This document shows, in pieces, positions 51,840-60,517 of a stretch of 64,000 nt of DNA. Under the pieces are notes generated by a model. That model was not told where the DNA came from. It did no database searches and was given only the letters and a program-made list of their open reading frames with translations. This DNA is from Mycolicibacterium bacteremicum (GTDB taxonomy: Bacteria; Actinomycetota; Actinomycetes; Mycobacteriales; Mycobacteriaceae), in assembly GCF_943913955.1 (NCBI RefSeq), contig NZ_CALUAE010000018.1, forward strand, positions 1-64,000, written 5' to 3'. How positions within the stretch are numbered: the first letter of the stretch is position 1; every line of letters starts with the position of its first letter. Made by a program: the position numbers and the translations under genes.

Positions 51840-52661
51840 ATGCCGGGGCTGTTGACAGACAAGGTCGCGTTCATCACCGGAGCCGCCCGTGGCCAGGGCC
51901 GCGCGCACGCCGTTCGGATGGCCAACGAGGGCGCCGACATCATCGCCGTCGACATCGCCGGACCGCTACCGCCCAAGGTGCCCTACCTGTCGGCCACCCC
52001 CGACGAGTTCGCCGAGACCGTCGATCTGGTCAAGGCCACCGGCCGGCGGATCTTTCACCGTGCCGTCGACGTCCGGGACTTCGACGGGCTGAAAGCCGCC
52101 GTCGACGACGGTGTGGCGGAACTCGGCCGGTTGGATGTGATCGTGGCCAACGCGGGGATCACCATTCCCGAGGCGTGGAACGACATCACCCCCGAATCCT
52201 TCCGCGACACCATCGACATCAACGTCACCGGTACCTGGAACACCGTGATGGCCGGGGCCCAGCACATCATCGACGGGGGCCGCGGTGGCTCGGTCATCTT
52301 GGTGAGTTCGCTTGCGGGGGTGAAGATGCAGGCGTTCATGGTGCACTACACCGCCAGCAAGCACGCCGTCACCGGGATGGCGCGGGCGTTCGCCGCCGAA
52401 CTCGGTAGGCATCACATCCGGGTCAACAGCCTGCACCCCGGGCCGGTGGCCACCGCGATGGGGACCGGCGACATGGTCGTCGCGCTGAACAAGGCGTTCG
52501 AGACCAACCCGACACTGGTGCAGATGGGCACGCCCTTCACCCCGAACTGGATCGTCGAACCCGAGGACATCGCGGCCTCGGCGGTCTGGCTGGCCTCCGA
52601 CGAGGCCCGGCACATCAGCGCGGTCGCGCTGTCCATCGACAACGGAATGGCGCAATTCTGA
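51840..52661 (+). CDS. Mycofactocin-type short-chain dehydrogenase
   Basis: A 273-residue SDR. The N-terminus FITGAARGQGRAHAVRMANEGADIIAVDIAGPL carries the GARGQGRxHA loop and extension typical of the SDR subfamily (TIGR03971) that works with the peptide-derived cofactor mycofactocin. VSSLAG and YTASK give the catalytic Ser/Tyr/Lys, and a C-terminal SIDNGMAQF fits. Such enzymes hold NAD tightly and pass electrons to mycofactocin, so it probably oxidises an alcohol formed by the oxygenases. It overlaps the SnoaL-like gene by one base. Confidence 0.88.
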   Translation: MPGLLTDKVAFITGAARGQGRAHAVRMANEGADIIAVDIAGPLPPKVPYLSATPDEFAETVDLVKATGRRIFHRAVDVRDFDGLKAAVDDGVAELGRLDVIVANAGITIPEAWNDITPESFRDTIDINVTGTWNTVMAGAQHIIDGGRGGSVILVSSLAGVKMQAFMVHYTASKHAVTGMARAFAAELGRHHIRVNSLHPGPVATAMGTGDMVVALNKAFETNPTLVQMGTPFTPNWIVEPEDIAASAVWLASDEARHISAVALSIDNGMAQF

Positions 52662-53107
52662 TGACCGACGATCTGGAAGCAATCCGTCAGCTCAAGGCCC
52701 GGTACTGCCGGTTCCTCGACACCAAGGACTACGAGGCGTGGAAGCGGCTGTTCGCCGAGGACGTGGTGGTGAAGTTGGACATGGCCATCTCCTCCGGTGG
52801 CGCCGACGGCCAGACCGCTCCGCCGCTGCGCGGTCTCGACGAGTTCGTGCCCGTGGTGCTCGGCGGGGTCGAACACGCGCAGACCAAACACCATGTGCAC
52901 ACGCCCGAGATCACGCTGACCTCCGACACCACCGCATCCGCCATCTGGGCGATGGAGGACCTGCTGCTCTTCGCCGACGGCGGCGAACTGTTCGGTGCCG
53001 GGCACTACCACGAGACGTACGAGAAACGTGGTGGAGACTGGGTGATCACCAGCCTGCATCTGACGCGCACCATCCTGCGGTTCACCCAGGCCGGCGATAC
53101 CCGGTGA
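52661..53107 (+). CDS. SnoaL/NTF2-like protein
   Basis: A 148-residue protein with the start LEAIRQLKARYCRFLDTKDYEAWKRLFAEDVVV, a hallmark of the SnoaL-like NTF2 fold (cone-shaped pocket enzymes and binding proteins). Members include dehydratases, isomerases and cyclases. Acid/base residues that would define the reaction are not certain. It sits in the SDR / monooxygenase operon, so action on a ring ketone or hydroxyl intermediate is plausible. Confidence 0.8.
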   Translation: MTDDLEAIRQLKARYCRFLDTKDYEAWKRLFAEDVVVKLDMAISSGGADGQTAPPLRGLDEFVPVVLGGVEHAQTKHHVHTPEITLTSDTTASAIWAMEDLLLFADGGELFGAGHYHETYEKRGGDWVITSLHLTRTILRFTQAGDTR

Positions 53108-53117
53108 CGATGCGGGT

Positions 53118-54722
53118 ATGACCGACCTGGACGTCGCCGTCATCGGAGCCGGCTTCTCCGGTCTGTATGCGCTGCACAGACTTCGGGACGCCGGACTGCG
53201 GGTCACGGTGCTGGAGAAGGCAGCTGCCGTCGGCGGCACCTGGCTGGTCAACCGCTACCCGGGCGCGCGCTGCGATATCGAGAGCGTCGAATACTCCTAC
53301 AGCTTCTCGCCCGAGATCGAGCAGGAATGGGTGTGGACGGAGTCGATGCCCGCCCAGCCGGAGATCGAGGCGTACCTGAATTTCGTGGCCGACCGGCTGG
53401 ACCTGCGCCGCGACATCCTGTTCGGTGCCGAGGTCACCGCGATGACGTATGAGTCCGACGCGGCGCGCTGGCGGATCGAGGCGAGCACCGGCACCTACAC
53501 CGCACAATTCGTCGTCGCGGCGTCGGGCATCCTGTCGGTCCCGGTGGAGCCCGACATCCCGGGCCGGGACGCCTTCACCGGTGTATCGCTGTACACCAAT
53601 CGCTGGCCCGACGGGGTCGAGCTGGCCGGTAAGCGGGTCGGCGTCATCGGTACCGGCTCGACCGGGGTGCAGCTCATTCCGGTCATCGCGCGCGACGTCG
53701 CACAGTTGCACGTCTTCCAGCGCTCGGCGGCGTTCACCCTGCCATGGACCGTGCATGCCTACGCCGACGGTGAATTCGAGTCGCTACAGGCGGATTACGG
53801 TGCCATCCGCGCGGCCCAGCGTGCCCACCCGGTCGGGGCGGCCCGGTTGTCGGCGTTCTCGGTGCTGCTCGACATGTTGACCAGCCCGCCGATCAAGACT
53901 GCCACCCGCGCAGAGCAATTGCGCGCGATCGAGGAACGCGGCGTACTGGGCGCCCTGAACTGGGGTGACGTCTTTTTCGACATCGAGGCCAACCGGATGG
54001 CCACCGCGCTCTACGGGGAGGCCATCGCCCGGATCGTCACCGATCCCGAGACGGCAGCGGCGCTGGTGCCCACCCATCCGTTCGCGTGCAAACGCCCGAT
54101 CATCGACCAGGGTTACTTCGAGACCTTCAACCGGGACAACGTCACGCTGGTCGACCTGCGCACCGGGCCCATCACGGCCATCACCGGAACGGGGATCTCC
54201 ACCACCCGGGGCGATGTCGACCTCGACGTCATCATCTACGCCACCGGATTCGACGCCATGACCGGCGCACTGAGCCGGATGAAGGTGCGCGGCGCCACCG
54301 GCCGGCTGCTCGGTGACTACTGGTCCGACGAGGGTCCACTGTCCTATCTCGGGTTGGCGGTCGCGGGTTTTCCCAATCTGTTCACCGTGCAGGGGCCGGG
54401 CAGCCCGTCGGCGGCCACCAACTTCGTCGCCGCCATGGAACAGCACATCGAGTGGATCGCGAACTGCATCGACCACGTGCGCGCGCAGGGATACCGGTCC
54501 ATCGAGGCCCGCGATGATGCGCAACGCGAGTGGATCGAGCACGCCACCTCGTTGGTCGCGCCGACCGTGCTGACCCACCCGACCTGCAACTCCTGGTACA
54601 ACGGGGCGAACGTACCCGGCAAGAAACGGATGTACATGGGCTATACCGCGGGCATCCCGGAATACCGGCGGCGCTGCGATGAGATCGCCGCACACGGTTA
54701 TGCGGGGTTCACCCTTGCGTAG
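53118..54722 (+). CDS. Baeyer-Villiger-type flavin monooxygenase with Tyr in the fingerprint
   Basis: A 534-residue class B flavoprotein monooxygenase: FAD loop VIGAGFSGLYALHRL, GGTWLVNRYPGARCDIES, NADPH loop VIGTGSTGVQLIP and IIYATGFDAMTG. The type I BVMO fingerprint FxGxxxHxxxWP reads FTGVSLYTNRWP here, with Tyr in place of the His. The rest of the architecture, including RYPGxRCD, is that of cyclohexanone/phenylacetone monooxygenases. It probably inserts oxygen into a ketone to form a lactone or ester, which the following hydrolase could open. Confidence 0.88.
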   Translation: MTDLDVAVIGAGFSGLYALHRLRDAGLRVTVLEKAAAVGGTWLVNRYPGARCDIESVEYSYSFSPEIEQEWVWTESMPAQPEIEAYLNFVADRLDLRRDILFGAEVTAMTYESDAARWRIEASTGTYTAQFVVAASGILSVPVEPDIPGRDAFTGVSLYTNRWPDGVELAGKRVGVIGTGSTGVQLIPVIARDVAQLHVFQRSAAFTLPWTVHAYADGEFESLQADYGAIRAAQRAHPVGAARLSAFSVLLDMLTSPPIKTATRAEQLRAIEERGVLGALNWGDVFFDIEANRMATALYGEAIARIVTDPETAAALVPTHPFACKRPIIDQGYFETFNRDNVTLVDLRTGPITAITGTGISTTRGDVDLDVIIYATGFDAMTGALSRMKVRGATGRLLGDYWSDEGPLSYLGLAVAGFPNLFTVQGPGSPSAATNFVAAMEQHIEWIANCIDHVRAQGYRSIEARDDAQREWIEHATSLVAPTVLTHPTCNSWYNGANVPGKKRMYMGYTAGIPEYRRRCDEIAAHGYAGFTLA

Positions 54723-55800
54723 GGCCACCCAGATCGCCTGGGAGCTCTCCGGTGTGCTGCCGCGCTCGGTGGGCGCGTTACACGCATCCGGGGACTGGCG
54801 GCGTTTCACCCCGACCGGGTGGCGCCAGCTCGGTGAGGTCGCCCTCGACGAGCTGGTGGTCACCGGGATGACTTTGACCGGCCCGCCGCCGCAGCTGCCG
54901 CGACCCGTGGCCTGCTACGCCGATGCCGCCGCCGAACTCGGGTCGCTGACCCTGGCGGGTGCACACCACGATCCGCCACCGCTGCAGGTCGGCGCGCTGC
55001 AGCCGCGCAGTTTCGGCGCGCTGCGGTTCGAGGAGCTGAGCTATCAGCACGAGCCGGTGCTACCACCATCGCTGCTCGCCGATGGCCACGGTGGACCGGC
55101 GACGGCGCGGGCTCGGCTTCACCGCACCGGACCCGACCGGCCGTGGGTGGTCTGGATTCACGGGGCCGGTCAGGGTGACCCGATGGATATGATGGTGGCC
55201 CGGGTGCGCAGACTCGGTGCGCTCGGCTTCAACGTGGCATTGCCGGTGCAACCGGGCCACGGCGTGCGCCGACGGGAATGGCCCGAATATCCGGCCCGCG
55301 ATCCGCTGGCCAATGTCGCGGGCACCATGCGGGTGGTGTCCGAGGTGCGCGCGCTGATCCGTTGGCTGGCAGCCGAATCCGGTCCGGTCGCCGTCGGTGG
55401 ACTCTCCCTGGGCAGCGCGGTCGCCGCCCTCGTGGCCCATCTGGAATCTGCCGTCGGTGCCGTCGCGTTGTACACGCCGATTCTCGGACTCAACGCGATG
55501 ATCGGGCTGCACCTCGGTCGCTGGGGCGCGCCGGGGCGGGAGGCGGCCACCCAACTGCAGTCGGACACGGTCGGGGCACTGACCTCGGTGATCGATCCGC
55601 TGGCCACCACGCCACGCACCGGACGCCGCTTGATCGTCGGCGCCTGGCATGACCAGATGGCCATGCGCAGTTCGGCGTTGGCGATGCACGAACGGTGGGG
55701 TGGCGAGTTGTACTGGCACGACGGCAGCCATGTCGGACACCTGTTCGCCGGCGGCGTGCAGGCGACAACCGAACGGTTCCTGCGCGGTCAGCTGCCGTAG
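54700..55800 (+). CDS. Alpha/beta-hydrolase (esterase/lactonase candidate)
   Basis: A hydrolase of about 366 residues. It has VVWIHGAGQGDPMDM, a nucleophile elbow GGLSLGSAVAAL, a late Asp region VGAWHDQMAM and His in DGSHVGHLFAGG. The N-terminal 130 residues are not recognisable. Immediately following a Baeyer-Villiger-type enzyme, it is a good candidate for hydrolysing the ester or lactone formed. The start is uncertain: the ATG at 54700 overlaps the monooxygenase by 23 bases, while a TTG at 54715 has a better GCGGGG site. It converges with the TetR gene, overlapping by 13 bases. Confidence 0.82.
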   Translation: MRGSPLRRATQIAWELSGVLPRSVGALHASGDWRRFTPTGWRQLGEVALDELVVTGMTLTGPPPQLPRPVACYADAAAELGSLTLAGAHHDPPPLQVGALQPRSFGALRFEELSYQHEPVLPPSLLADGHGGPATARARLHRTGPDRPWVVWIHGAGQGDPMDMMVARVRRLGALGFNVALPVQPGHGVRRREWPEYPARDPLANVAGTMRVVSEVRALIRWLAAESGPVAVGGLSLGSAVAALVAHLESAVGAVALYTPILGLNAMIGLHLGRWGAPGREAATQLQSDTVGALTSVIDPLATTPRTGRRLIVGAWHDQMAMRSSALAMHERWGGELYWHDGSHVGHLFAGGVQATTERFLRGQLP

Positions 55801-56387
55801 GTTGCCACGATCCGTTCTCGGACACAGTCGATCTCGTGGGCGAGGTCGTGGTCCTCGGGCAGTACCACCCACTGGAACGCGATGCCGAAGATGGACCCGG
55901 TGATATCGCGGACGGCGGCGTCGCCGTCGATATCGGGGCGCAGTGAGCCGTCGGCGATGCCGGTGCGCACCCCGGCGGCCACCTTCTGTGCCGCGGCGCC
56001 GAGTTGCTCGCGGACCGCGGTGCGCAGTGGCGAACTCGTCTTCACCGCCTCGAAGGCCGAGACGAACATGGCTCGGGTGACGGCGGCATCCTCGGCATGT
56101 ATCTCCTGAACCCGGTCGAAGTGTGCCAGCACCTGCTGCAGTCCGCTGGCGGCCGGTTCGGGATCGGGGTTCAGTCGCGCCACGTATACCTGCTGAAACG
56201 CTTCCAGGATGGCGTCCTTGCTGCCGTAGCGGGCGTGCACCATGGCCCGGCTATAGCCGGCCCGTCGGCCGATCTCGGCGGCTGTCGTTGCCTCCCAGCC
56301 CTTTTCGACGATGAGCTCGGCGGCAGCCTGCAGCAATCGGCGCGCGGATTGTTCGACGCGCTCGGGCTGGGTCAGGCGTTGAGCCAC
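55788..56387 (-). CDS. TetR-family regulator, third of the cluster
   Basis: A 199-residue TetR protein with helix-turn-helix TTAAEIGRRAGYSRAMVHARYGSKDAILEAF (about 34-64). It is unrelated in detail to the two paralogous regulators at 29899 and 44982, and its recognition helix differs. It is divergent from the kinase-like / SnoaL / luciferase-like operon at 56452-58927, and a palindrome at 56405-56428 lies between them, so local repression of that operon and itself is expected. Confidence 0.88.
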   Translation of the reverse strand: MAQRLTQPERVEQSARRLLQAAAELIVEKGWEATTAAEIGRRAGYSRAMVHARYGSKDAILEAFQQVYVARLNPDPEPAASGLQQVLAHFDRVQEIHAEDAAVTRAMFVSAFEAVKTSSPLRTAVREQLGAAAQKVAAGVRTGIADGSLRPDIDGDAAVRDITGSIFGIAFQWVVLPEDHDLAHEIDCVRERIVATYGS

Positions 56388-56404
56388 CCTTGCATATTAG
56401 ACGC

Positions 56405-56428
56405 CTGACAACTAACTTACTTGTTCAG
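56405..56428. promoter_or_regulatory. Putative operator of the third TetR
   Basis: CTGACAAC (56405-56412) and TTGTTCAG (56421-56428) form an imperfect inverted repeat in an AT-rich patch. It is 17 bp upstream of the TetR start and 23 bp upstream of the kinase-like gene start. It does not match the class A or class B motifs. Confidence 0.5.
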
Positions 56429-56451
56429 TGTCAAATAATTGGAGGTCGACG

Positions 56452-57480
56452 ATGACGTCACCCGCGGTGGCCGCGCCGACCTCCATCGATCAGATCACCG
56501 CCTGCTGGCTCGGCAAGGTCCTCGGCGTCGCGGTGAGTGCGGTCCGCGCCGAGCGCATCGCGCAGGACACCGGATTCTCGGCCAACCTCTACCGGATGCA
56601 TCTGCGCGGCGACGGTCCCGAGACGGTGATCGTCAAGCTGCCCGCCGAGTCGGTGGCCCGCGGCGGTATGGAGATGCTCGGTGGCTACGAACGCGAGGTG
56701 CGCTTCTACCGTGACATCGCGGTCGCGGCACCGATCGGCACAGCCCGCTGTCACGCCGCCCTGCTGTCCGGTCAGGACTTCGTCCTGGTCCTGGAGGACC
56801 TGCGCGACTGGGACAACGCCGACCACCTGGTTGGACTGACCCTGGACCGAGCCCGTCGCGGCATCGCGGCACTCGCCGGTCTGCATGCGTGGTCCGCGAC
56901 TGCCGACCCGGCGGTGCTGGGGAACTTCCCGAGCCTCGACAGCACGCTGACCCGAGACCTGTTCCTGCCCGCGTTCGGGCCGGGCTGGCAGCTCTATCGC
57001 GAGCACTCGCCCGTGCCGGTGCCGGCCGGTGTCGCGCGCTTCGCCGAGCGGTTCGCCGATATCGCCCCGCATGCGCTGACGGTCCTCGGTCAGCCGAACA
57101 CGTTGCTCCACGGCGACATCCGGGCCGACAACATGTTCTTCCGAGGCGACGAGCTGAAGCTGGTCGATTTCCAGTTGAGCGTTCGTGGCGCCGGCGCCGC
57201 GGACATCGCATATCTGGTCAGCCAGGGTCTGCCGACCGAGGTGCGACGCGGCCGGGACGAGGAGTTGGTCCGCGAGTACGTCGCGCTCGTGCCCGACTAC
57301 CCGTACGAACGCGCCTGGCAGCACTACCGGCTGGCGACGGCGCTGTTGCTGTACATGCCCGTGGTGGCGCTGCTGACCTGGGATGTCGCCCCGGAGCGAT
57401 CGCGACGCCTCTGCCTGACCCTGATCGACCGGGCCGTCGCGGCGATCGATGACGTCGACGCGCTGGGCGCCTTCACATGA
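56452..57480 (+). CDS. Aminoglycoside/ecdysteroid-kinase-like phosphotransferase
   Basis: A 342-residue protein of the APH/choline kinase fold. VIVKLPAESV supplies the ATP-binding Lys, LVLEDL matches the hinge, HGDIRADNMFF gives the catalytic Asp and Asn, and LVDFQLS replaces the metal-binding D-W/F motif. Such proteins phosphorylate hydroxyl groups of small molecules. The partners (SnoaL-like and luciferase-like genes) suggest a catabolic intermediate rather than an antibiotic. The ATG at 56452 follows GGAGG. It overlaps the next gene by ATGA. Confidence 0.85.
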   Translation: MTSPAVAAPTSIDQITACWLGKVLGVAVSAVRAERIAQDTGFSANLYRMHLRGDGPETVIVKLPAESVARGGMEMLGGYEREVRFYRDIAVAAPIGTARCHAALLSGQDFVLVLEDLRDWDNADHLVGLTLDRARRGIAALAGLHAWSATADPAVLGNFPSLDSTLTRDLFLPAFGPGWQLYREHSPVPVPAGVARFAERFADIAPHALTVLGQPNTLLHGDIRADNMFFRGDELKLVDFQLSVRGAGAADIAYLVSQGLPTEVRRGRDEELVREYVALVPDYPYERAWQHYRLATALLLYMPVVALLTWDVAPERSRRLCLTLIDRAVAAIDDVDALGAFT

Positions 57481-57848
57481 GGTCAGCGCGGGAGGTGGTC
57501 GAGCAGTACAACCTGGTGGTGTGGAACCAGCGTGACTTCGCGCTGGCCGAGGAATTGTTGGGCGAGCGCGTGATTCGGCACGGGGTCGGGGCGGTCACCG
57601 TGCTGAGCCATCGGGAGGCCGTGGACCGGGTGGTGAATCACTGGGCGATGTTCGAGACGATCCGCTTCGATCTGAACCTGGTGGTCGCCGGTGACGACGG
57701 CGAACATGTGGCGATCGTCTATCAGTCGCCGATGACGCTCAAGGACGGCACCGAGACGACGATCGCCGCCATGGAGATCTTCCGGGTGGTCGGCGGCCGG
57801 ATCACCGAGGTGTGGAATTGTGGTTACGAGCAAGGAGTTTGGGCATGA
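57477..57848 (+). CDS. SnoaL-like polyketide-cyclase-fold protein
   Basis: A 123-residue NTF2-like protein with VVEQYNLVVWNQRDFALAEELLGERVIRHG, a typical SnoaL pattern including the HG segment, and the C-terminal GGRITEVWNCGYE. A dehydratase, isomerase or binding role is possible; no specific reaction can be assigned. It overlaps both neighbours by four bases (ATGA), so it should be made in fixed ratio with the kinase-like and luciferase-like proteins. Confidence 0.82.
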   Translation: MRSAREVVEQYNLVVWNQRDFALAEELLGERVIRHGVGAVTVLSHREAVDRVVNHWAMFETIRFDLNLVVAGDDGEHVAIVYQSPMTLKDGTETTIAAMEIFRVVGGRITEVWNCGYEQGVWA

Positions 57849-58927
57849 CGTCCAGCGGGCAGGAGCGACGCGACATGGGGATCGGCACCGAGGTACTCGA
57901 TGAACTCGGTTTCTACCTGTTGGCCGGCGCCGGCGGTGAAGGACCCGCCACCCTGATGGACGAGGCCCGGCGTGGGGAGGCGCTCGGGTTCGGTACCGGG
58001 TTCATCTCCGAGCGCTGGAACGTCAAGGAGGCCTCCTCGCTGACCGGTGCCGCCCTGGCCGTCACCGAGCGTATGCAGATCGCGACCGCCGCGACCAATC
58101 ACAACACCCGGCATCCGCTGATCACCGGGTCGTGGGCCACGACGATGCACCGGCTCTCGGGCGGGCGGTTCACACTCGGCCTGGGCCGGGGGATCGCCGC
58201 CATGTACGGCGCGTTCGGAGTCCCGGCGGTGACGACCGCCCAGATGGAGGACTTCGCCCAGGTGATGCGCCGGCTGTGGCACGGCGAGCTGATCTTCGAT
58301 CATGACGGTCCGATCGGGAAATACCAGCTGCTGTTCCTGGATCCCGATTTCCGCGAGGACATCCGGCTGGCCATCGTCGCGTTCGGGCCACAGACCCTGG
58401 CCCTGGGTGGTCGCGAATTCGACGACGTCATCCTGCACACCTACTTCACCCCGGAAACGCTGCAGCGCGCGGTGAAAACGGTCAAGGATGCCGCCGAGCA
58501 GGCCGGCCGTGATCCGGCGAGCGTGCGGGTGTGGTCGTGTTTCGCCACCGTCGGCGACCACCTGCCCGAGGAACTGCGGCTGAAGAAGACGGTGGCCCGG
58601 CTGGCCACCTATCTGCAAGGCTACGGTGACCTGCTGGTCAGCACGAACAAGTGGGATCCCGCTGTGCTGCAACGATTCCGCGATGACGCGATCGTCCAGT
58701 CCATCGGCGGCGGTATCGACCACAAGGCCACCCGCGAGCAGATCGAGCACATCGCGACACTGATCCCGGACGAGTGGCTGGAACCGTCGGCGACCGGATC
58801 GGCCCAGCAGTGCGTGGACCGGGTGCGCAAGGAGTTCGACTACGGCGCCGATGCGGTGATCATGCACGGTGCGACCCCGGATGAGCTGGAACCGATCGTG
58901 GCGGCCTACCGCGCCACCGGCGCGTGA
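57845..58927 (+). CDS. Luciferase-like (LLM) flavin/F420-dependent oxidoreductase
   Basis: A 360-residue TIM-barrel luciferase-like protein: ARRGEALGFGTGFISERWNVKEASSL, TNHNTRHPLITGSWATTMHRLSGGRFTLGLGRGIA and the C-terminal SAQQCVDRVRKEFDYGADAVIMHG. In mycobacteria most members of this type use F420 as a hydride carrier, but FMN-dependent monooxygenases share the fold, so the cofactor is not settled. The ATG at 57845 is supported by AAGGAG and the ATGA junction. Confidence 0.86.
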   Translation: MTSSGQERRDMGIGTEVLDELGFYLLAGAGGEGPATLMDEARRGEALGFGTGFISERWNVKEASSLTGAALAVTERMQIATAATNHNTRHPLITGSWATTMHRLSGGRFTLGLGRGIAAMYGAFGVPAVTTAQMEDFAQVMRRLWHGELIFDHDGPIGKYQLLFLDPDFREDIRLAIVAFGPQTLALGGREFDDVILHTYFTPETLQRAVKTVKDAAEQAGRDPASVRVWSCFATVGDHLPEELRLKKTVARLATYLQGYGDLLVSTNKWDPAVLQRFRDDAIVQSIGGGIDHKATREQIEHIATLIPDEWLEPSATGSAQQCVDRVRKEFDYGADAVIMHGATPDELEPIVAAYRATGA

Positions 58928-58974
58928 CGTGTGGCGTCCTCGTAGGAACCTTCCGACATCGGCTCCACACATCG

Positions 58975-60471
58975 CTAGGGCAAGATGACCGTGCGCTGCA
59001 CCGGCTCGGCGGCGGCCTGGCGGGCCCGCAACCCCCGGCGTAGCGCATCGAGCAACTGATCACGCGTCTCGCGCGGGTCGATCAGTTCGTCGAAGCCCAG
59101 ATGGTCGGCCGACCGGTACGACGCAGTCAGCTCGGCATCGCGTAGTTTGGCCGACAGGTCCTCCTCGGCGTGCGATGCCCTGGACAGCGCGGCGGCGCTC
59201 ATCGCACCCATCGTCGCGCCCGGGAACGCGAACGTCGCCTCCTGGCCGTCGAAACCCAACAGCGACATCACCATCGATCCGAAACCGTAGGCCTTGCGCA
59301 ACGTCACGTGCAGCTTCAACGTCGTCGCCGCGGTCTGCGCCGCGAACATCCGGGCCCCGGCCCGCAGCACGCCCGACTGCTCGGACCGACTGCCCGGCAA
59401 CATGCCCGGATTGTCGGCCAGGAACACGATCGGCAGGTGGAACGAGTCGGCCACCAGGATGAAATGGGCCGCCTTGTCGGCGGCGTCGGCGTCGATCGAG
59501 CCGGCCAGCACATTGGGCTGGTTGGCCACCACCGCGACCGGATGGCCGCCCAGGTGGGCCAGCGCGCAGATGATGGCCTTGCCGAACTGCGGCTGGATCT
59601 CGAACCAGTCGGTGTTGTCGAAGATGATGTCGAGCACCGAGCGCATGTTGTAGACCCGGCGGTTGTCGCGGGAGATGATGTCGAGCAGCTCCGGGGTGGG
59701 CCGCGGTTGCGCGTCGTCGTCAAAGGGCAGCGGTTCCGGGTAGGACCATGCGCTGGACGGGAAGTAGGACAGGTACCGGCGGATATCGTCGATGACGGCC
59801 GCGTCGTCCTCGCCGTGGTTGTGCACCACACCGCTGTGCAGGGCGACCTTCGGACCACCGAGATCTTCCTTGCTGATGTCCTCGCCGGTGGACTCGCGCA
59901 CCACCGGCGGCCCCGCGGTGAAGATGGCGCCGGCCGAACTCATGATCCGGAAGTCGCTGACCGGTGCCACCAACGCGCCGTGCCCGGCCGACGGTCCCAG
60001 GATGGCGGCCACCGTGGGCACCCGGCCCGAGCACTGCGCCTGGGCGATGAGGTCGGTGGGGGTGCGCCCGTAATGGCTTCCGGTGGGCCGGAACCCGGCG
60101 CCCTCCAGGAGCATCACCAGCGGGATCTTGTCGCGCACAGCGAGTTCGGCGAGTCGGTAGCGTTTGGCGTTACCGGTGGAGCCGATGCTGCCGGCCAGGG
60201 TGGTGAAGTCCTCGGCGCCGACCATCACCGGTGCGCCGTCGATCAGCCCGGAACCGGTGACGATCCCGTCGGCGGCGATGTCACCGCCGGCCAGCATGCC
60301 GAACTCGCGGAAGGTCCCGGGGTCCAGCAACCGGTCGATGCGGGCGCGGACATCCAGCTTTCCCTTGGCGTGGTGCTTGGCGACGCGCTCGGCCCCGCCC
60401 ATGGCCAGGGCGTGCCTGCGGCGCCCGTCGAGGTCGTCGAGGGTGTCGCTCCAGTCGGAGGAGTTCGTCAT
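58975..60471 (-). CDS. Acyl-CoA carboxyltransferase (AccD-like beta subunit), orphan
   Basis: A 498-residue carboxyltransferase of the propionyl/methylcrotonyl-CoA carboxylase beta type. The N-half has ERVAKHHAKGKLDVRARIDRLLDPGTFREFG and the oxyanion segment LLEGAGFRP; the C-half has LADNPGMLPGSRSEQ, YGFGSMVMSLLG and FPGATMGAMSA. No biotin carboxylase or biotin-carrier gene is in the window, so it must share an alpha subunit or act as a decarboxylase or CoA-binding enzyme. The ATG at 60471 gives the family N-terminus. It is regulated from class A operator site 5. Confidence 0.9.
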   Translation of the reverse strand: MTNSSDWSDTLDDLDGRRRHALAMGGAERVAKHHAKGKLDVRARIDRLLDPGTFREFGMLAGGDIAADGIVTGSGLIDGAPVMVGAEDFTTLAGSIGSTGNAKRYRLAELAVRDKIPLVMLLEGAGFRPTGSHYGRTPTDLIAQAQCSGRVPTVAAILGPSAGHGALVAPVSDFRIMSSAGAIFTAGPPVVRESTGEDISKEDLGGPKVALHSGVVHNHGEDDAAVIDDIRRYLSYFPSSAWSYPEPLPFDDDAQPRPTPELLDIISRDNRRVYNMRSVLDIIFDNTDWFEIQPQFGKAIICALAHLGGHPVAVVANQPNVLAGSIDADAADKAAHFILVADSFHLPIVFLADNPGMLPGSRSEQSGVLRAGARMFAAQTAATTLKLHVTLRKAYGFGSMVMSLLGFDGQEATFAFPGATMGAMSAAALSRASHAEEDLSAKLRDAELTASYRSADHLGFDELIDPRETRDQLLDALRRGLRARQAAAEPVQRTVILP

Positions 60472-60517
60472 GCACCGATCCTGTCTCTTCAGAGCCGCCA
60501 GCGGGTACGTTGACCAT

